From contig WMCF01000033.1 in the NCBI GenBank assembly GCA_009792885.1, positions 248,001 through 312,000 of the forward strand: a stretch of DNA of 64,000 nt. The letters are read 5' to 3'. Shown here in pieces: positions 26,701 to 37,100 of this stretch. The notes beneath the pieces were generated by a model that ran no database searches, was not told where the DNA came from, and saw nothing but the letters and a program-made list of their open reading frames with translations. The position numbers and the translations under genes are program-made. The DNA is from Eremophila alpestris peregrina. Lineage: Eukaryota > Chordata > Aves > Passeriformes > Alaudidae. Position 1 is the first letter of the stretch; each line of letters opens with the position of its first letter.

Positions 26701-29147
26701 TAAAACAGTTACATTTTAGAAAGTTATTTGGGACACTTCTCATTTTTTTTCCCTGTACACTCAGATATTTTTAAAAGTTTCTATTCTATTTAAAATGAGT
26801 AATGCCCCAAAAATTTGTTCCCTTTGAAGTTTCCTAAATTGAGATACATAAATATGCCTCCCCCTCCAGCAAAATAGGATTCTTTTGTTTGGTTTGGGGG
26901 TTTGGATCAAGGGTATGTGAAGATTTTTCTTTTCATTTGTTATTGTGAAGTATTTTAAGCAAGCATAAAATGCATGAAAGAGTCCATTCAGCTACTTACC
27001 ATTTAAATCTTTAAAACCAACTGTAAAGCTAAATTCATTGTTGGACACTTTGGGGCATGGAGGTGGTACAGTCTCCACTCCTAAACTCTGTTAAGAGAGA
27101 AGAAAAAACAGGTCTCTGATGATTGACTATTACATCCATTAACATTTCAAAATCAATTACCTGAATTTATTCAATGAAATAAATTCTTCTTCAAGAACAG
27201 AATGACACACTGCTTTCTGAGATTATGTTGGACTGGTAAACTAACTAGTGCCAGGACAAGGGTTCAAGCACTGTCTCACAATCATGGCAAGGGTTTTGCA
27301 TGCTTTTCACTCCAATATTGATGGCAGCAACTCCTGTCAGGCAACACCTGGGCTTGGTGTGGGGAACAGCAGAGAACTGGACTGTTTCTAATGGAGACAG
27401 GGAGCAAAGACAGACTGATTTTTAGCTTTCTTGGGTTCTTTGAAGGGCGGTGGGGAAAGAGTTTATCTGTGTACACATTTCAGCCACAGTGCCATTTTCT
27501 TTCCAGAGTGCTTTATTTACCAATATAAATGAAACCTAGCTGTTGCTTTCTCCTATTGTTTGAAAAAACACCCCAGCCCCAAATACAACAAACAAAACCC
27601 CATGCTGTTGGAATGTGAACTGCAAATCCGTGTAAATAGAGAATTCCTTGTTTCTGAATTTGCATTTCTGTTTCAGCCCTGTTATGCCATGTAGAGGTAT
27701 GCCTGTGTGCTTCTATCATTTACACCTACTTTAGGAACAGACAGACTGGTGAAAAAGTGTGAAAAACTATCTACAGTCTTGTTTTGAAAGTTAAGAGTCT
27801 GAGGGAATTAACAGATGCAGTTCAGTTAACTGAAAGTCTTCTGGCTTTCAGACACCAGTGTCTCTTTCTCCCATACAAAGCTGATGTGAGAGGTGATCCC
27901 AGGACTTTAGAGAGGAGGAGAAGCCTGTCTCAATCTCAGGAACACTCTGTCCCACTCAGTACTGCACCAGGGTGTGCAGAGACAAGAGACTCACTCTCTT
28001 ACACTCTTTGCACCACCTGCACGTGTAACGCTGCTGTGTCCAGTCTCAGGAGGTAAAATTTATCACCAGCAGTCTTTTGTTCTTTTGAACGTATAATAAT
28101 GAAATGAGATTACCATAAATCCCTCCATGTATAGATACATATATAAAAATACATAAAATAAATATGCACATTTACAAAAAGCCCTAAAGAGCAGAAAGGC
28201 CACCGAGGGACAAGGCATTGTGATTTGGCAGCTAACAATACCACGTGAAATTTTGCCTTTCACCCAGTTTAAACACAATTTCTATTCTGTGCCTCAGAAT
28301 GATTGGCATTTAATTTGTCAAGCACTGGGTTTCACCAAGAAGAAAGACCCCCTCAAAACAGAGGCTGTAACCAAACTCACACATCCAAGATGACAACTTA
28401 AGTGTTTTCAATCATGCATTTATTAAAGTACAAGTTCACTTCCTTTGTAGATTTCTTTTCTAGAAATAAAAATTCTCCTTTCATCAGCTTTTGCAGGAAG
28501 TATTTAATGATTAGAGCTTAAGAAAAAGGCTCATGCTGTTTTATACTCTCAAGAGTGTATTCTGCATTGGGAATAATATCTCCATGAATTCTGGAATGCC
28601 ACCCTCACTGCAGCTTTATATTTTGCCATATCTAAAGAATCCTTTAAACATATGTTCAAAATGTTGCTTTCATTTCCAAAGTTCACATTTGACACTCAGG
28701 CTACCTCCCATTTACCCATGTATGCTAAGCATTCATACCTGAAAATTCAGACTCAAACTCTTCCTGTTTTCACAAAATCCTTTAATTTCTTTGGACCAAG
28801 TCCAGAGGAATTTAAATTGCTGGGCTTGGGTTTTTTTCAGAAAATGTCTTTCACAAGCAGTTAGTTCTCTTTAACGACATACCCTGTACTGGTAGTACCT
28901 TATTCTTTGGGCCACTTGTTTTAACTGTCAAGCAGAGAAATTTAGCTGAAGGTTTACCACAACGTTATTGTATTTATTCAGAATGGAAGTGAACGAAAAA
29001 TGTAGAAAAGTTCCCTCTTTTCTCTAATACATAATAGCTATTTTTCTAATCTTGATGGGAAAAAAAATTATTTACCTGAGTCAACATGTCCATCTCCCCA
29101 AGTAAATTGCTGAACATTTCATCTATATCATCACTGGTTTGCTCCAT
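2652..29147 (-). CDS. APBB1IP: APBB1IP (RIAM), 5' coding half, nine exons, 3' part outside window
   Basis: RIAM is a cytosolic adaptor of the MRL family (Mig-10/RIAM/Lamellipodin). It binds Rap1-GTP and talin and brings talin to integrins at the membrane, mainly in blood cells. Nine minus-strand exons join in one frame of 380 codons with GT-AG borders throughout. Order of parts: talin-binding helix (about residues 4-25), second amphipathic acidic helix region (about 54-75), proline-rich stretch (about 125-150), coiled coil (151-176), RA domain (about 174-266), basic linker (271-295) and the first part of a PH domain (about 305-380). The sequence closely follows human RIAM as I recall it, including the exact N-terminal length of 24 residues before SLGV. 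Intron phases are 0,1,0,0,1,0,0,0 and then 0 at the last visible donor. The rest of the PH domain and the proline-rich Ena/VASP-binding tail should lie left of position 1. The assignment is very secure; the exact transcript start is not. Confidence 0.96.
4952..4985. repeat. 17-bp perfect tandem duplication
   Basis: TTTGCACTATGATGAAA occurs twice head to tail (4952-4968 and 4969-4985) without mismatch, inside an APBB1IP intron. This suggests a recent slippage or duplication event. Confidence 0.9.
5502..5598. repeat. A/C-rich simple-sequence tract
   Basis: This is a plus-strand run of A and C with interleaved AAAC and AACC units (AAACAAACAAACAAAAACAA, then CCAACCAACCAAC). No coding or structural role is evident. 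A weak open frame across it is an artefact. Confidence 0.8.
6272..6415 (-). CDS. APBB1IP: APBB1IP coding exon 8 (PH domain, first part)
   Basis: The exon is 144 nt, 48 codons (residues 296-343), phase 0 at both ends. It starts ESFCGTSVIVPELEGALYLK and continues with the PH signature KKSWKRRYFLLRASGIYYVP, ending RGKTK. The basic KKSWKRRYFLL strand is the usual phosphoinositide-facing part of a PH domain. The acceptor is TTGCACAG|GAA. The donor is AAG|GTCAGG: GT is present but the +3 base is C, so it is a weaker donor than those of the other exons. Confidence 0.95.
7541..7615 (-). CDS. APBB1IP: APBB1IP coding exon 7 (RA-PH linker)
   Basis: The exon is 75 nt, 25 codons, phase 0 at both ends. 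It starts NFYLANKGKKENKEMNDKNK and ends EALLE. It is the charged linker between the RA and PH domains. Compared with human RIAM as I remember it, the Lys/Glu/Asn stretch is four residues shorter. The acceptor is TGTCTTCAG|AATTTC and the donor GAG|GTAAGCC. The exon was recovered from splice sites and protein similarity; it is too short to stand out as an open frame. Confidence 0.92.
10524..10576. repeat. 23-bp perfect inverted repeat (hairpin)
   Basis: The arm at 10524-10546 (starting TGCTCACATGCC) is perfectly complementary to the arm at 10554-10576, with a 7-base loop (AGTCCAG, 10547-10553). Pairing stops abruptly at both ends. It lies inside the APBB1IP intron between coding exons 6 and 7. 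Confidence 0.95.
10621..10660. repeat. 14-bp perfect inverted repeat next to the first
   Basis: TATCAAACCTTCTG (10621-10634) is complementary to CAGAAGGTTTGATA (10647-10660), with a 12-base loop. It overlaps a 14-bp palindrome, ATATTGATCAATAT, at 10658-10671. Confidence 0.95.
14518..14639 (-). CDS. APBB1IP: APBB1IP coding exon 6 (RA domain, second part)
   Basis: The exon is 122 nt. It completes the split Glu codon and encodes residues 230-270, including ERFFEDHENVVEVLSDWTRD and ENKILFLEKSQKYALFKNPQ. It carries the C-terminal half of the RA domain. The VVEVLSDWTRDTENKILFLEK core is identical to human as far as I recall. A long polypyrimidine tract and CCAG precede it, and the donor is CAG|GTAAGC. 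It ends in phase 0. Confidence 0.95.
18206..18365 (-). CDS. APBB1IP: APBB1IP coding exon 5 (RA domain, first part)
   Basis: The exon is 160 nt, residues 177-229 plus one base (phase 1 end). It starts LVIKVHMNDSSTKSLMVDER and contains LFEKTHCDCNVDWCLYEMYP, almost the same as human RIAM. This is the Ras-association fold that binds Rap1-GTP; the first beta strands and the KSLMVDER turn lie here. The acceptor is TTTGTTCTCAG|CTT and the donor ATTG|GTAAGT. A second, perfect-consensus donor lies 60 bases further on (18145/18144; see findings). Confidence 0.95.
18836..19078 (-). repeat. CR1-type LINE 3'-end fragment
   Basis: The plus strand reads CACAGAATATGCTGAGTTGG, then AAGGGATCCATCAGGATCATCGAGTCCAAC. 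This is the typical antisense view of the avian CR1 3' region (CACAGAAT...TTGGAAGGGACC...). The element is therefore in minus orientation. It continues through segments resembling the CR1 3' UTR (CTTGGAGGGCCTGTTCCA) and then jumps to GGCCATTCCCTTGGGTTCTG, which suggests that the usual sequence between these blocks has been deleted. It is a 5'-truncated, non-coding relic in the sense of the gene. Boundaries are approximate. Confidence 0.8.
19676..20275 (-). repeat. Second CR1-related fragment, longer and older
   Basis: The element opens with CACAGAATCACAAAACAGAT, then GAGATTGGAAGACACCTCTGG, the antisense CR1 3'-end pattern, clearly diverged. It continues with the TTGCCTCTGGTCCCATCACT and GAAGAGAGCCTGGCTCCATT type motifs. 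The stretch from 20085 (ACTCTCTTGAGTTTGAAGGA to CTCCTGAAGTCCAGGGCTGT) resembles sequence that often accompanies CR1-like repeats in birds, but it might belong to a different family. Substitutions throughout indicate an old insertion. Boundaries are approximate. Confidence 0.7.
21325..21402 (-). CDS. APBB1IP: APBB1IP coding exon 4 (coiled coil before RA)
   Basis: The exon is 78 nt, 26 codons, phase 0 at both ends. It encodes a Lys/Glu/Ala/Leu-rich helix (EELEAKAKADKIKLALEKLK then EAKVKK). In the MRL family this short coiled coil packs against the RA domain and forms one structural unit with it. The acceptor is GTCTTTTCAG|GAA and the donor AAG|GTAAGC. The exon is symmetric, so skipping it would keep the frame but remove the coiled coil. 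Confidence 0.95.
21403..24936 (-). other. APBB1IP: APBB1IP intron between coding exons 3 and 4
   Basis: The intron contains an LTR-like repeat at about 23.33-23.77 kb. It also has two unusually long but unrecognised open frames: minus 21876-22379 (167 codons) and plus 22621-23145 (174 codons). Neither has a domain I know or the composition of a conserved coding exon, so I do not call them genes. Confidence 0.7.
23325..23770. repeat. LTR-like avian repeat in intron 3
   Basis: The sequence GAACAGAGCTAGAGAATAAA, then GCAGATATTTATTAAAAGGC, followed by GAGCCTGGCCAGGGCTACAC and GGTCACGAGGTCTCACACTT, matches my memory of a common bird endogenous-retrovirus LTR. It includes an AATAAA and the later TTAATTGGAGGCTCAGAACT region. 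No retroviral coding sequence is recognisable beside it, so it would be a solo LTR. Family name and exact ends are uncertain. Confidence 0.5.
24937..25226 (-). CDS. APBB1IP: APBB1IP coding exon 3 (second talin-binding region and polyproline)
   Basis: The exon is 290 nt long. It completes the split codon and encodes residues 54-150, ending phase 0. The first part, ESLNALEDKDLDALMADLVA, is nearly identical to human RIAM, where this acidic helix forms the second talin contact. The middle (about residues 84-122) is Ser/Thr/Gln-rich and poorly conserved. The end has runs of five and nine prolines (DDLPPPPPDPEPELPPPP...EPLTQ), a likely SH3/profilin-type ligand region. On the plus strand this appears as a GGT/GGA-rich tract at 24953-25016. 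The acceptor is TTCTTTATAG|AAT and the donor CAG|GTAAGT. Confidence 0.95.
25227..29075 (-). other. APBB1IP: APBB1IP introns flanking coding exon 2
   Basis: The two introns, 27088-29075 and 25227-26999, are AT-rich and unique-looking. No RNA gene, repeat family or extra exon could be recognised in them. Confidence 0.8.
27000..27087 (-). CDS. APBB1IP: APBB1IP coding exon 2
   Basis: The exon is 88 nt long and encodes residues 25-53, beginning SLGVETVPPP and ending VGFKDLN, plus the first base of the next codon (phase 1 end). The acceptor is CTTAACAG|AGT and the donor AATG|GTAAGT. It links the two talin-binding segments. The VGFKDLN end is shared with mammalian RIAM. The middle (CPKVSNNEFSF) differs from the human residues, as expected for a flexible linker. 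Confidence 0.93.
29076..29147 (-). CDS. APBB1IP: APBB1IP coding exon 1 (start codon, talin-binding helix)
   Basis: This exon has 24 codons, beginning MEQTSDDIDEMFSNLLGEMD and ending in LTQ. The ATG (29147-29145) is the first triplet of the exon, directly after a TTTCTTTCAG acceptor, so all of the 5' UTR must come from upstream exon(s). The donor is CAG|GTAAAT and the exon ends in phase 0. The segment DIDEMFSNLLGEMDMLTQ corresponds to the first talin-binding site of human RIAM, an amphipathic helix with conserved M/F/L/L positions. The start is chosen because the length and following residues match the mammalian N-terminus and no in-frame coding can continue past the acceptor without splicing. 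Confidence 0.95.
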
Positions 29148-29462
29148 CTGAAAGAAAAAAACCCCACAAACAAGAAGTTCATTTCAGAAATCCATTTCAA
29201 AGCCACAAATGGTTGAAAACAGAAGAAACAAAATGCTCTTTTATATTGTGCTCACAAAGAACTTTAAAACAACTGCTCATGACTTGCAAAAACCTGAATT
29301 TATACTTTAGATGTAACTAGTAACAGTTCAGAACCCTTATCCTGTATGTGCTAAAACACACACTTCTGATCTATGCTCATCAGAAGTTCCAATGACCTCC
29401 TTTTATCATTTACATTTCATATGAAGTCACCAGCTAATAAACCATGGTTGTAACTTAAACAT

Positions 29463-29478
29463 AAAAAAAAAAAAAAAA
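29463..29478. repeat. Poly(A) run
   Basis: Sixteen consecutive A residues on the plus strand, in the intron just upstream of APBB1IP coding exon 1. No attached retroelement was recognised. Confidence 0.85.
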
Positions 29479-30059
29479 TTAGCCTGTGAGAGACAGAGAG
29501 GGAAACAAAGTTTGATGTTGAGAAATTCCTGAATGTTTCATCCTGAAAGCCTTCTTTGGCTTAGATACCTAATACTACAGAAGTTTATTGGGTGTTATCT
29601 AGTGCAAAACCAGGTTATGGTTAGGTACGTGACCAACTTTTTGGCTCAATATTTTTCCATTTTTCTTTCAATTATTACTGTATTGAGAGAACTCCAGCCC
29701 TTACCTAACCTCAACAGACCTGAGGAAGTGCACTGAGACAAGGAAAATGGGTACATGCTGCATGACAGTGGATGGCAGTGCTTGTTACAAAAGGGCAGTG
29801 TGAGGAGAGGATCACACATCAGTGCTGCTGAGCTATGGGGATGACACAGCTTCTATAATAATCCTCTTCCTCATAAATCTGTTCTTTTGCAGGGAAAGAA
29901 GCAATGTAAAAGGGTGTCTGCCATAGAACACTACCAGAGACAAGAACTAGAAACAAGATTTTATTAAGAGGCTCAAGCCTGCAAAGGATTGAGAACTATG
30001 GTACTGAACACATAAAACCAAGGTTCAAACTAGGGCCAAACTTTAAACATGTAAGGCCT

Positions 30060-31170
30060 GTCAGTTCTGTGGGTTTGTGTACACCTGTATTGGATTTTGT
30101 GGCAAGGTTTGGGGGGGAGGGGGCCATGGCTGCAGAGGTGACCTCTGTGAGAAGGAAGCTCTCCCCATGTCAGAGAAGGACAGGAGTTCAAGCTGGCTCC
30201 AAGGTGGACTTGGTGCTGGCCAAAGCTGAGACCATTGGTGATGCTGGTGACACCTCTGTGACAGCACACTTAGGAAAAGGTAAAAAATGCTGCCCAGCAG
30301 ATGTAAAAGAGCAGTGGGAAAATATAAGTGATATAACCCTGCAGACTCCAATGTCAGTATTGAAGGAGGGAGACACGTTCCAGATGCTGGAGCAGAGATT
30401 CCCCTGCAGGAGAAGACCCTGGTGAAGCAGGTTGTTCCCCTGCAGCCCATGCAGGACCACGCCAGAGCAGATATCCATACTGCAGCCTGTGGAGGACCTC
30501 CTGCCACAGCAGGAGGACATGCCTGAATGAAGATGAGGGCCATGGTGTGCCACAGAGGAGCAGGCTCCTGGTGGGAACTGCAGCTTGTGGAGAGGAGCTC
30601 ACACAGCACAGGTTTTCTGGTAGGACCTGTGACCCCATGAAGGACCCACAAAGGAGCAGGCTGTTCCTCTAAGAACACCTTGTGGGAATGATCCAGGCTG
30701 GAAAAGCTGTTGAAGAACTGCAGCCTGGGGGAAGGTCCCATGTTGAAGGAGTTTATGAAGGACTGTCTCCCTTGGGAGGGTCCCCATGCTGGAGCAGTGT
30801 CAGGAGAAGGAGCAGCAAAGACAAAGCAAACCCCACTCCCCATCCCCCTGTGCCACTTGAGTAAGAAGAGGTAGAAGAGTTGGGAGTGAAGCTGAAGCTG
30901 GGAAGAAGGGAAAGGTGGGCTGAAGATATTTTTCATTTTCTTCTTATTTTGCATTATCCTACCATCTTATTAACTGGCAATATATTAATTTAATTTCCCT
31001 ATGTCGAGCCTGTTTTGCTCAATGGTAGTTGGCAAGTGATCTCCCTGTCCTTACGTCAATCCATGAGCTTTCCATTGTAATTTCTCTCCCTGTTCTGCTG
31101 AGGAGGGGAAGTGATAGAGCACCTTGCTAAGCATCTGGCTGCCAGCCAAAGGCAACCAACCACAGCACCT
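30060..31170. repeat. Avian interspersed repeat, probably LTR-retroelement derived
   Basis: This GC-richer block lies inside AT-rich intron DNA. It contains imperfect internal reiterations around the theme GGACC...GCTGGAGCAG...CTGCAGCCTG, for example at 30420-30560 and 30650-30800. It ends with a stretch including GTTGGCAAGTGATCTCCCTG and GAGGAGGGGAAGTGATAGAG. I recall this tail from many bird loci as an abundant LTR-like repeat, but I cannot name the family with certainty. It has no intact retroviral gene. The long open frames on the minus strand here (30061-30954) are by-products of its composition. Boundaries are approximate. Confidence 0.6.
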
Positions 31171-34100
31171 TACAAGAAAAGGACCAGGCTGATGCAAGAA
31201 AGCAATCAATGGAGGACAGGAACAACTCTAATGACTATAAAGACTGGCAAGAAAAGAAAACCAGAAAGTTTCCAGTTTTTCAGTCTTAATTTTTTTTTTT
31301 TTTAATAGAGCATCTTGAGTCATGGAACTATTCCATGGATAAATTATAAAGTGCTGAACCCTAAAGTCAATATCTGTTGTTTGAGAGTTGTGATGTAACT
31401 AAACAAGGCACAGGTAACCAAGAATTGAATTTTCAACTTTCACATTTCTCTCAGATCCCAGAAATCAAAGACTTAAAGATCTGGGAACTGGATACTCTTA
31501 AAGACATTTTAATAGGACGTGGCTGACAGAGCTGAGGGCAACTGTAGCCCAGCAGTGGAGATTGCACAGCTCTGCCCAAGGAGCAGGGAATAGACATCAC
31601 ACAGGGCTGAGTGAGTGGAGAACTAAAGTCACCTGCTTCCTTTCCAGATGACAAATGCACATCGGATGCCTCCCTCTCTCTGTACCACCCTTCTCATACA
31701 GAGCCTTGTACACAACACTCTGTTTCTGCAGACTCAGCTGTATGCTGGGTGGTGTATGATTACTGAATCTTAATTCATTTACTTGGATCTACAGCTGTGT
31801 AGCTTCCTACACACCTGGCACTTGGAGAATCAATTTTCATAGAAAGGCTAGATAAAACAGCACATATTTGATCAGGAAGAGTGAAGATACATTTGTTATG
31901 TGAAAAAAAACGGAGCAGCAGTTCATACTGACAAGTATCTCATCAGTGTTTAAACAATACTAAATAATTTTATGTTTTCCTGTTTTCTGATTCAGGAGAT
32001 CAAAATATCTTCTGAGGAAATCTTATCAATTCCAGTTATTTGTATGTTTTTGGTATATATTTTTTAACACTAGCTATGTCAACTTTCAGGAAAAGATCTT
32101 CATACTAGTTCTTTTGACAAACTGAAATCCTCCCTTACTATATTTTTACGGAATAAAAATATAAAAATGGCAAAAAAATTACTCGAGTTGCAACCAGTTG
32201 CAACTTATTATCACAAGGAGTAATAAGAACTGTCTAAAAAGGAAAAAAAAATCAAACCTAAGGACCCTCCTCAGTATTTAACAACAACAACAAAAAGATA
32301 AATACATTTTTGTCATCAAGCCACTGCCTCTACTGGTATTTTATTTTCTCTTGAATTTTTATTGATTTAGTTTAGGAAAACAAAATTATTATCATAATTA
32401 ACAAATATGTTGGAATTTTTTTTATGTTAAAACACACTGAATGATCTCTCTTAAATAAGAATTCACCAAAGATCTTCCCAAGAGCTAGAAAAACTTAAGA
32501 TAGTAATATGAGTACCCATAACATAGAATTGCAAAAGACTGTCCATTCACTCTTCTCCTCTTTGACTTCTCTCCACTTATATCAATTTATTTTATTTGAT
32601 TGCCACAACAGAAATAAAGAGATTTAAAAACTTGCAGATTTGGAAATTATCTTGTTGGATGTTGCTGCATTTTGGAACAGCAATTTTTTCTGAATTTTAT
32701 AATTAGTTTGAACTTATTCAAATCAGAAATTCAAGGTGAAATGTGTATTATTAACAAAAAAAGGGAAAAGATTAACTGAAGTGCCCAGAAGAATATTGAC
32801 TTTCATTCCCAGACCTACTTTACTGTAACTTTTCTGTCAGGTTTTTCTCTATTTTGTACTAATACTGGGAACTCTTAAAATCACTAGCAACTACAATAAA
32901 CTGAACAGGGAAAAACCTAAACCAAACAGAACAGTACTTCAACAGTAAGTTTCCCAGACCATGCATAAGATTTTAGGCAGAGAAAAAAAACCAGAATTGA
33001 AATAAAATGAAGAAATTGTGGTTATCACAAATAAAGAAGCTAAGAAGGGCTTTGTGGGAAGCTATATGTGTGAACGTAACGTATTTTTAAAGTGATTGAT
33101 TTTCAAACCGATGCCTTGCGGACCACCTTTTGAAGGAGCACAGTTAAAAGTACTTCTTGTTTTTATTTCCCCCATTTTCACATTCTCAAATCTTCACTAA
33201 GCTCTTATAAAAGCTTTTTTTTTTTTAAGAGTTATTTTATTTAATACTCCTACCTTTCTCATACTGTATATCTAAGAGATTGGTTGAGACATTTTCTCTT
33301 CAACCTCTTATTCTAACCACCAATGAGTCTCACACTTGGTGTTTGTATATTAAGCCCTCAGAGGTTTATGTAATACTTAAGTATTGACTCATTAATTCAC
33401 CCCACCATTAACTGGAAGTCCTCCAGAATCACTGGATCTATTAATTTTTTTACCTCCCCAATCTAGACAGGAAATGGAACTGTTTGATAAAGTCTTTAAC
33501 ACTCAGCAGGAAGCTAACAAACAAAGAGTAAAACAATAGCACAAAATTCACACTGCTTAAAAAAACCCCTCATTCTGCTTAAAAAAAAAAACTAAAAACA
33601 AAAACCAAACCAAAAAGAAGCTATTTAAAAACATAATGAAATCTGAAAAAGTGACCATGCGGTATGCATAAAAAACATCCAGATATGGTACTATGCCAAG
33701 CAGAATTTCAACTTAGCATTTTATATGTGATATTTCTGAGAAATACTCAAAGCTAGTCCCTGGAAGTGGTCTACCTCACTTGGTAAAAAGGCTGAAACAC
33801 TGAAGAGGAAACACCAACAACATTACTACCTCTGCAACTCAGTCTCAGTAGAGTTGCTGCAGTTTAATCAGCCAAAGGACTACAACAAAAAAGGAATAAG
33901 GAACAGCATGACATCAGAAGATAAAGACTTACAGTGGATTCATGCTATGGAACAGTGTTGGGAACCAGCCCACTTAGTGATCTGGCCAACAGTTACAGAC
34001 ACGTTCATTACATTCAAAGTATTGCTGCTGTTCTTAAACTGCTACATCCGTAAATAGCAGAGAGAAAAAGACATGAAGTATATTTTGACAAGTCACACTT

Positions 34101-37100
34101 GACAAGAAACATCAAAAGCACACTTTCAGGTCTTAGTCTCTCCACTACAGTGTGTAAGTGTCAGGACTACCAAAATGAACACTGTTTGACTACCCAGATC
34201 ACTAACTATTAACTGCACTGCAACTTCCTGCTGTTGCTTAATGCTTAAATGCTTTCTGGAGTGGAATGAAGAAATCTTAAATATTTTAGAGAGACACAGC
34301 AGTAGCCTGATGAGAAAATTGCTCAAATCAGAGACTCACCCTTGTGGACTACAGACTATGCAAAGCATAGCATATCATATCAAAGCATATCATCCCATAG
34401 CAAAGACAGAAAAAGGAAGAAAACTAGGGAAGCATGGTGAAAGTGACAGAGTCCCACCATAAAGTAAAAAACTGGAAAGAGGGTAACTGGTTGTGACAGA
34501 AACAGGTGTGAAACTAGTGATTTAAAAAATGCACCAAAACCTAGGGGAAAGCTACTGAGGCACTGTTTCACCCTGACTTACAACATAAAACCAATGGGAT
34601 AGTAGATAAAAGTCTAAATAACTGTTTCAGGGAAACATGTGTGGTGTAACTGTGAAACTCTACAAAACTGCTGAGTAAGTAAGCTGAGGAGTTGGTTTTC
34701 TCTACATGCAGTTGTAGCTAGAAGTGCTAGGATTGCAGAGAGCTTCAGGCAAGGATGATGAACCTCATGTTTTAAGACCTAAAATAAAAGGCTCCACCAA
34801 TTTGGAACCAGAGTAAAGCTTTCATGCTAGACAGGTTACACTATACCTTCCAACACGAGATTTCTTGCCTCCTTGAAGTACATGTTAGCCACTGCTGGGG
34901 ATAACCTTCTGGCCAGACTGACTGCAGGTCTGAAATAAATCTAACAAGGTTCCTTACCGTGATTTTACAGTTAGATGTCTAGAAAAACTCATAGTACACA
35001 CATCTCTCATACACCTAAGTGAGGCAGGATGGAAATTCCTTAACCAGCTATTTCATCACATCTAGTAAAAATCCTTAACAGACATTCAGGCCCACTTCTA
35101 TGAAGTACAAGAGAACATCTGTCTCTGCAGACTTCAGTCTAGAGGAACATAATCCAATTAGTTACTAATTCTAGTAGATACTAAGAATGGAAATTGAAGT
35201 TTTGGAGTGACACAACAGAAATGGTAGCTGACCCCAACGTTTCAAAATCACAATCAGATTTGGCAATTAGCACGTTGACTTCCCTCTTTCTTACCTGCAT
35301 GACAAGGCTCTGTAACTCTCTTCTGCTTTAACACTAGCTCACAATTTGAAAAGAATAAATTGAAAGCAATTAGACTGCTTCCAGCACTGTACTTAGCTAA
35401 CATTGATAAGCAAGGTATTTTCCAATAAAAAGCTTGCACACACTGATAACTCTGAAAGCAGTTTTTTACTAATATTCACTATTCTTCTTGGAAATTTGGT
35501 GTGCCAAATAACTGTAGGCTTATCTGCAGCTGAAGTTACACTGCATATTTATCTCAGGGATGGTGTGACATGCTGTAACTCCATTCATGAGGGAATAAAA
35601 GTGACATACTAAAACTCTAGTAGCTTCAGGAAGACTGTACAACTGCAACGTATCCTTACTAGTTCAAAAATGAGAGACATCTGGCTTCAGATTAAAATTA
35701 AAGTGGCTTATAAATACAACCAACAGATAATCCTACTCTAATGTTAACATGGGGTACTAGAGCTCATTTTCTATTAATTCCAGAATCACCCAACCAGAGG
35801 TAAACACAAGCATTGCTAGATAAAAGCACCCCAAACTCACAGATCCTCCTTGTGTTTTACATAAATTTTAACTATGCCACTTAAAAAATTAAACCTCTTG
35901 AAAACTTGTTCCATTTTTTTGCCATTTTGGAAATACAAGTTATGTTACATTTTGACAGGAACAAACCTGCAGTGAGGACTGATTTTGGAAAAAGTCTTTA
36001 TTAGTCCAAAAGTCCCAGATTTCATAGACCTGAAAACTACACTTTTTCACTTAAATTATGATAGCAGTTGTATTTTACACTTGTTTTGCCAAGATGATAA
36101 TAATAATTTAAACACTACAGGAACTCCTATGCACAAGTACATCACCATCTTTTTCAGTGATATTTGAGTACTTCATTTTCAGAGACAGTGACAGTGAGGA
36201 GGGTGGGGAGGGGAGGGAGAGACAGACAGACATTTAATATGCTTGTAAAGCACCGCAGGACACTGAGTGTGAGGCCATCCTCCAGATGCTGCTGCCTCAG
36301 CATCCATCACCTCTGTGAAGGATCCACCACCATCCCCAGCCTTCCCCTCTCCCCCCATGCACTGCCCCAAACACATGCTTTTTTCTTTAACACCCTTGCT
36401 GACAGTGGTGTGTGGGAGAAGCAGCTGTGGGTCCTGTTCTACGGGTGAGGCAGGATGGCAAGATTACTGAATGGTCACTGAGGCTCCTTTAAGTGAAGCT
36501 GAAAGGAACAAGGGACTACCTAAAAGCTTACTCACTGCGTGTCAGGAAGAAATTACCCAAGGCCAGAGGAGGGGGTTAGCAAAGGGCTCTTGTTCTGAGA
36601 GAGGACAGGAAGAACTTTAACCCATGGCAACAGTAAAAGTGTATAGAGGGGTATGGCATGAAGGCTGGGTGTGAGATTCCTTGCTAAGATCCTCTGCACA
36701 GTAACTCTCAGGCACACAGAGAGTCTGGATCCTAGGCTCCAGAAAATGCATTCCAAATATACTCAAGCAGCTGGGGAACTGTAAGTTGAAAGCACCTTCT
36801 GAAAGGTGGGGGAAAAAAACAACCTGGTGTAAAGCACATATGCAAGGAGAAGAAAGCTTGGGAGAATTTCTCTGCACCAGAATTGCACTTTGTACCTTCC
36901 TGTCAGCTCCCAAAGGGGATTGTTTCTATGGAAATCAAAACAGAGCCACTTCTGTTCATTTTTATACAGTATCCTCACATCAGCCAATGTGCTTCAGTCT
37001 AGCTTGTGGGTCTAAGAACATTATGGGAATACAGTTACAGTCTCGGTCTTTTCTTTTGTCACAGAATTACTTACTGCAGAATGGTCCAATCTGGGCACTT

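Noticed and set aside
30061..30954. 297-codon minus-strand open frame
   Set aside because: It lies wholly inside the GC-rich interspersed repeat. Its composition is repetitive and no known domain is present; several overlapping frames are open there for the same reason.
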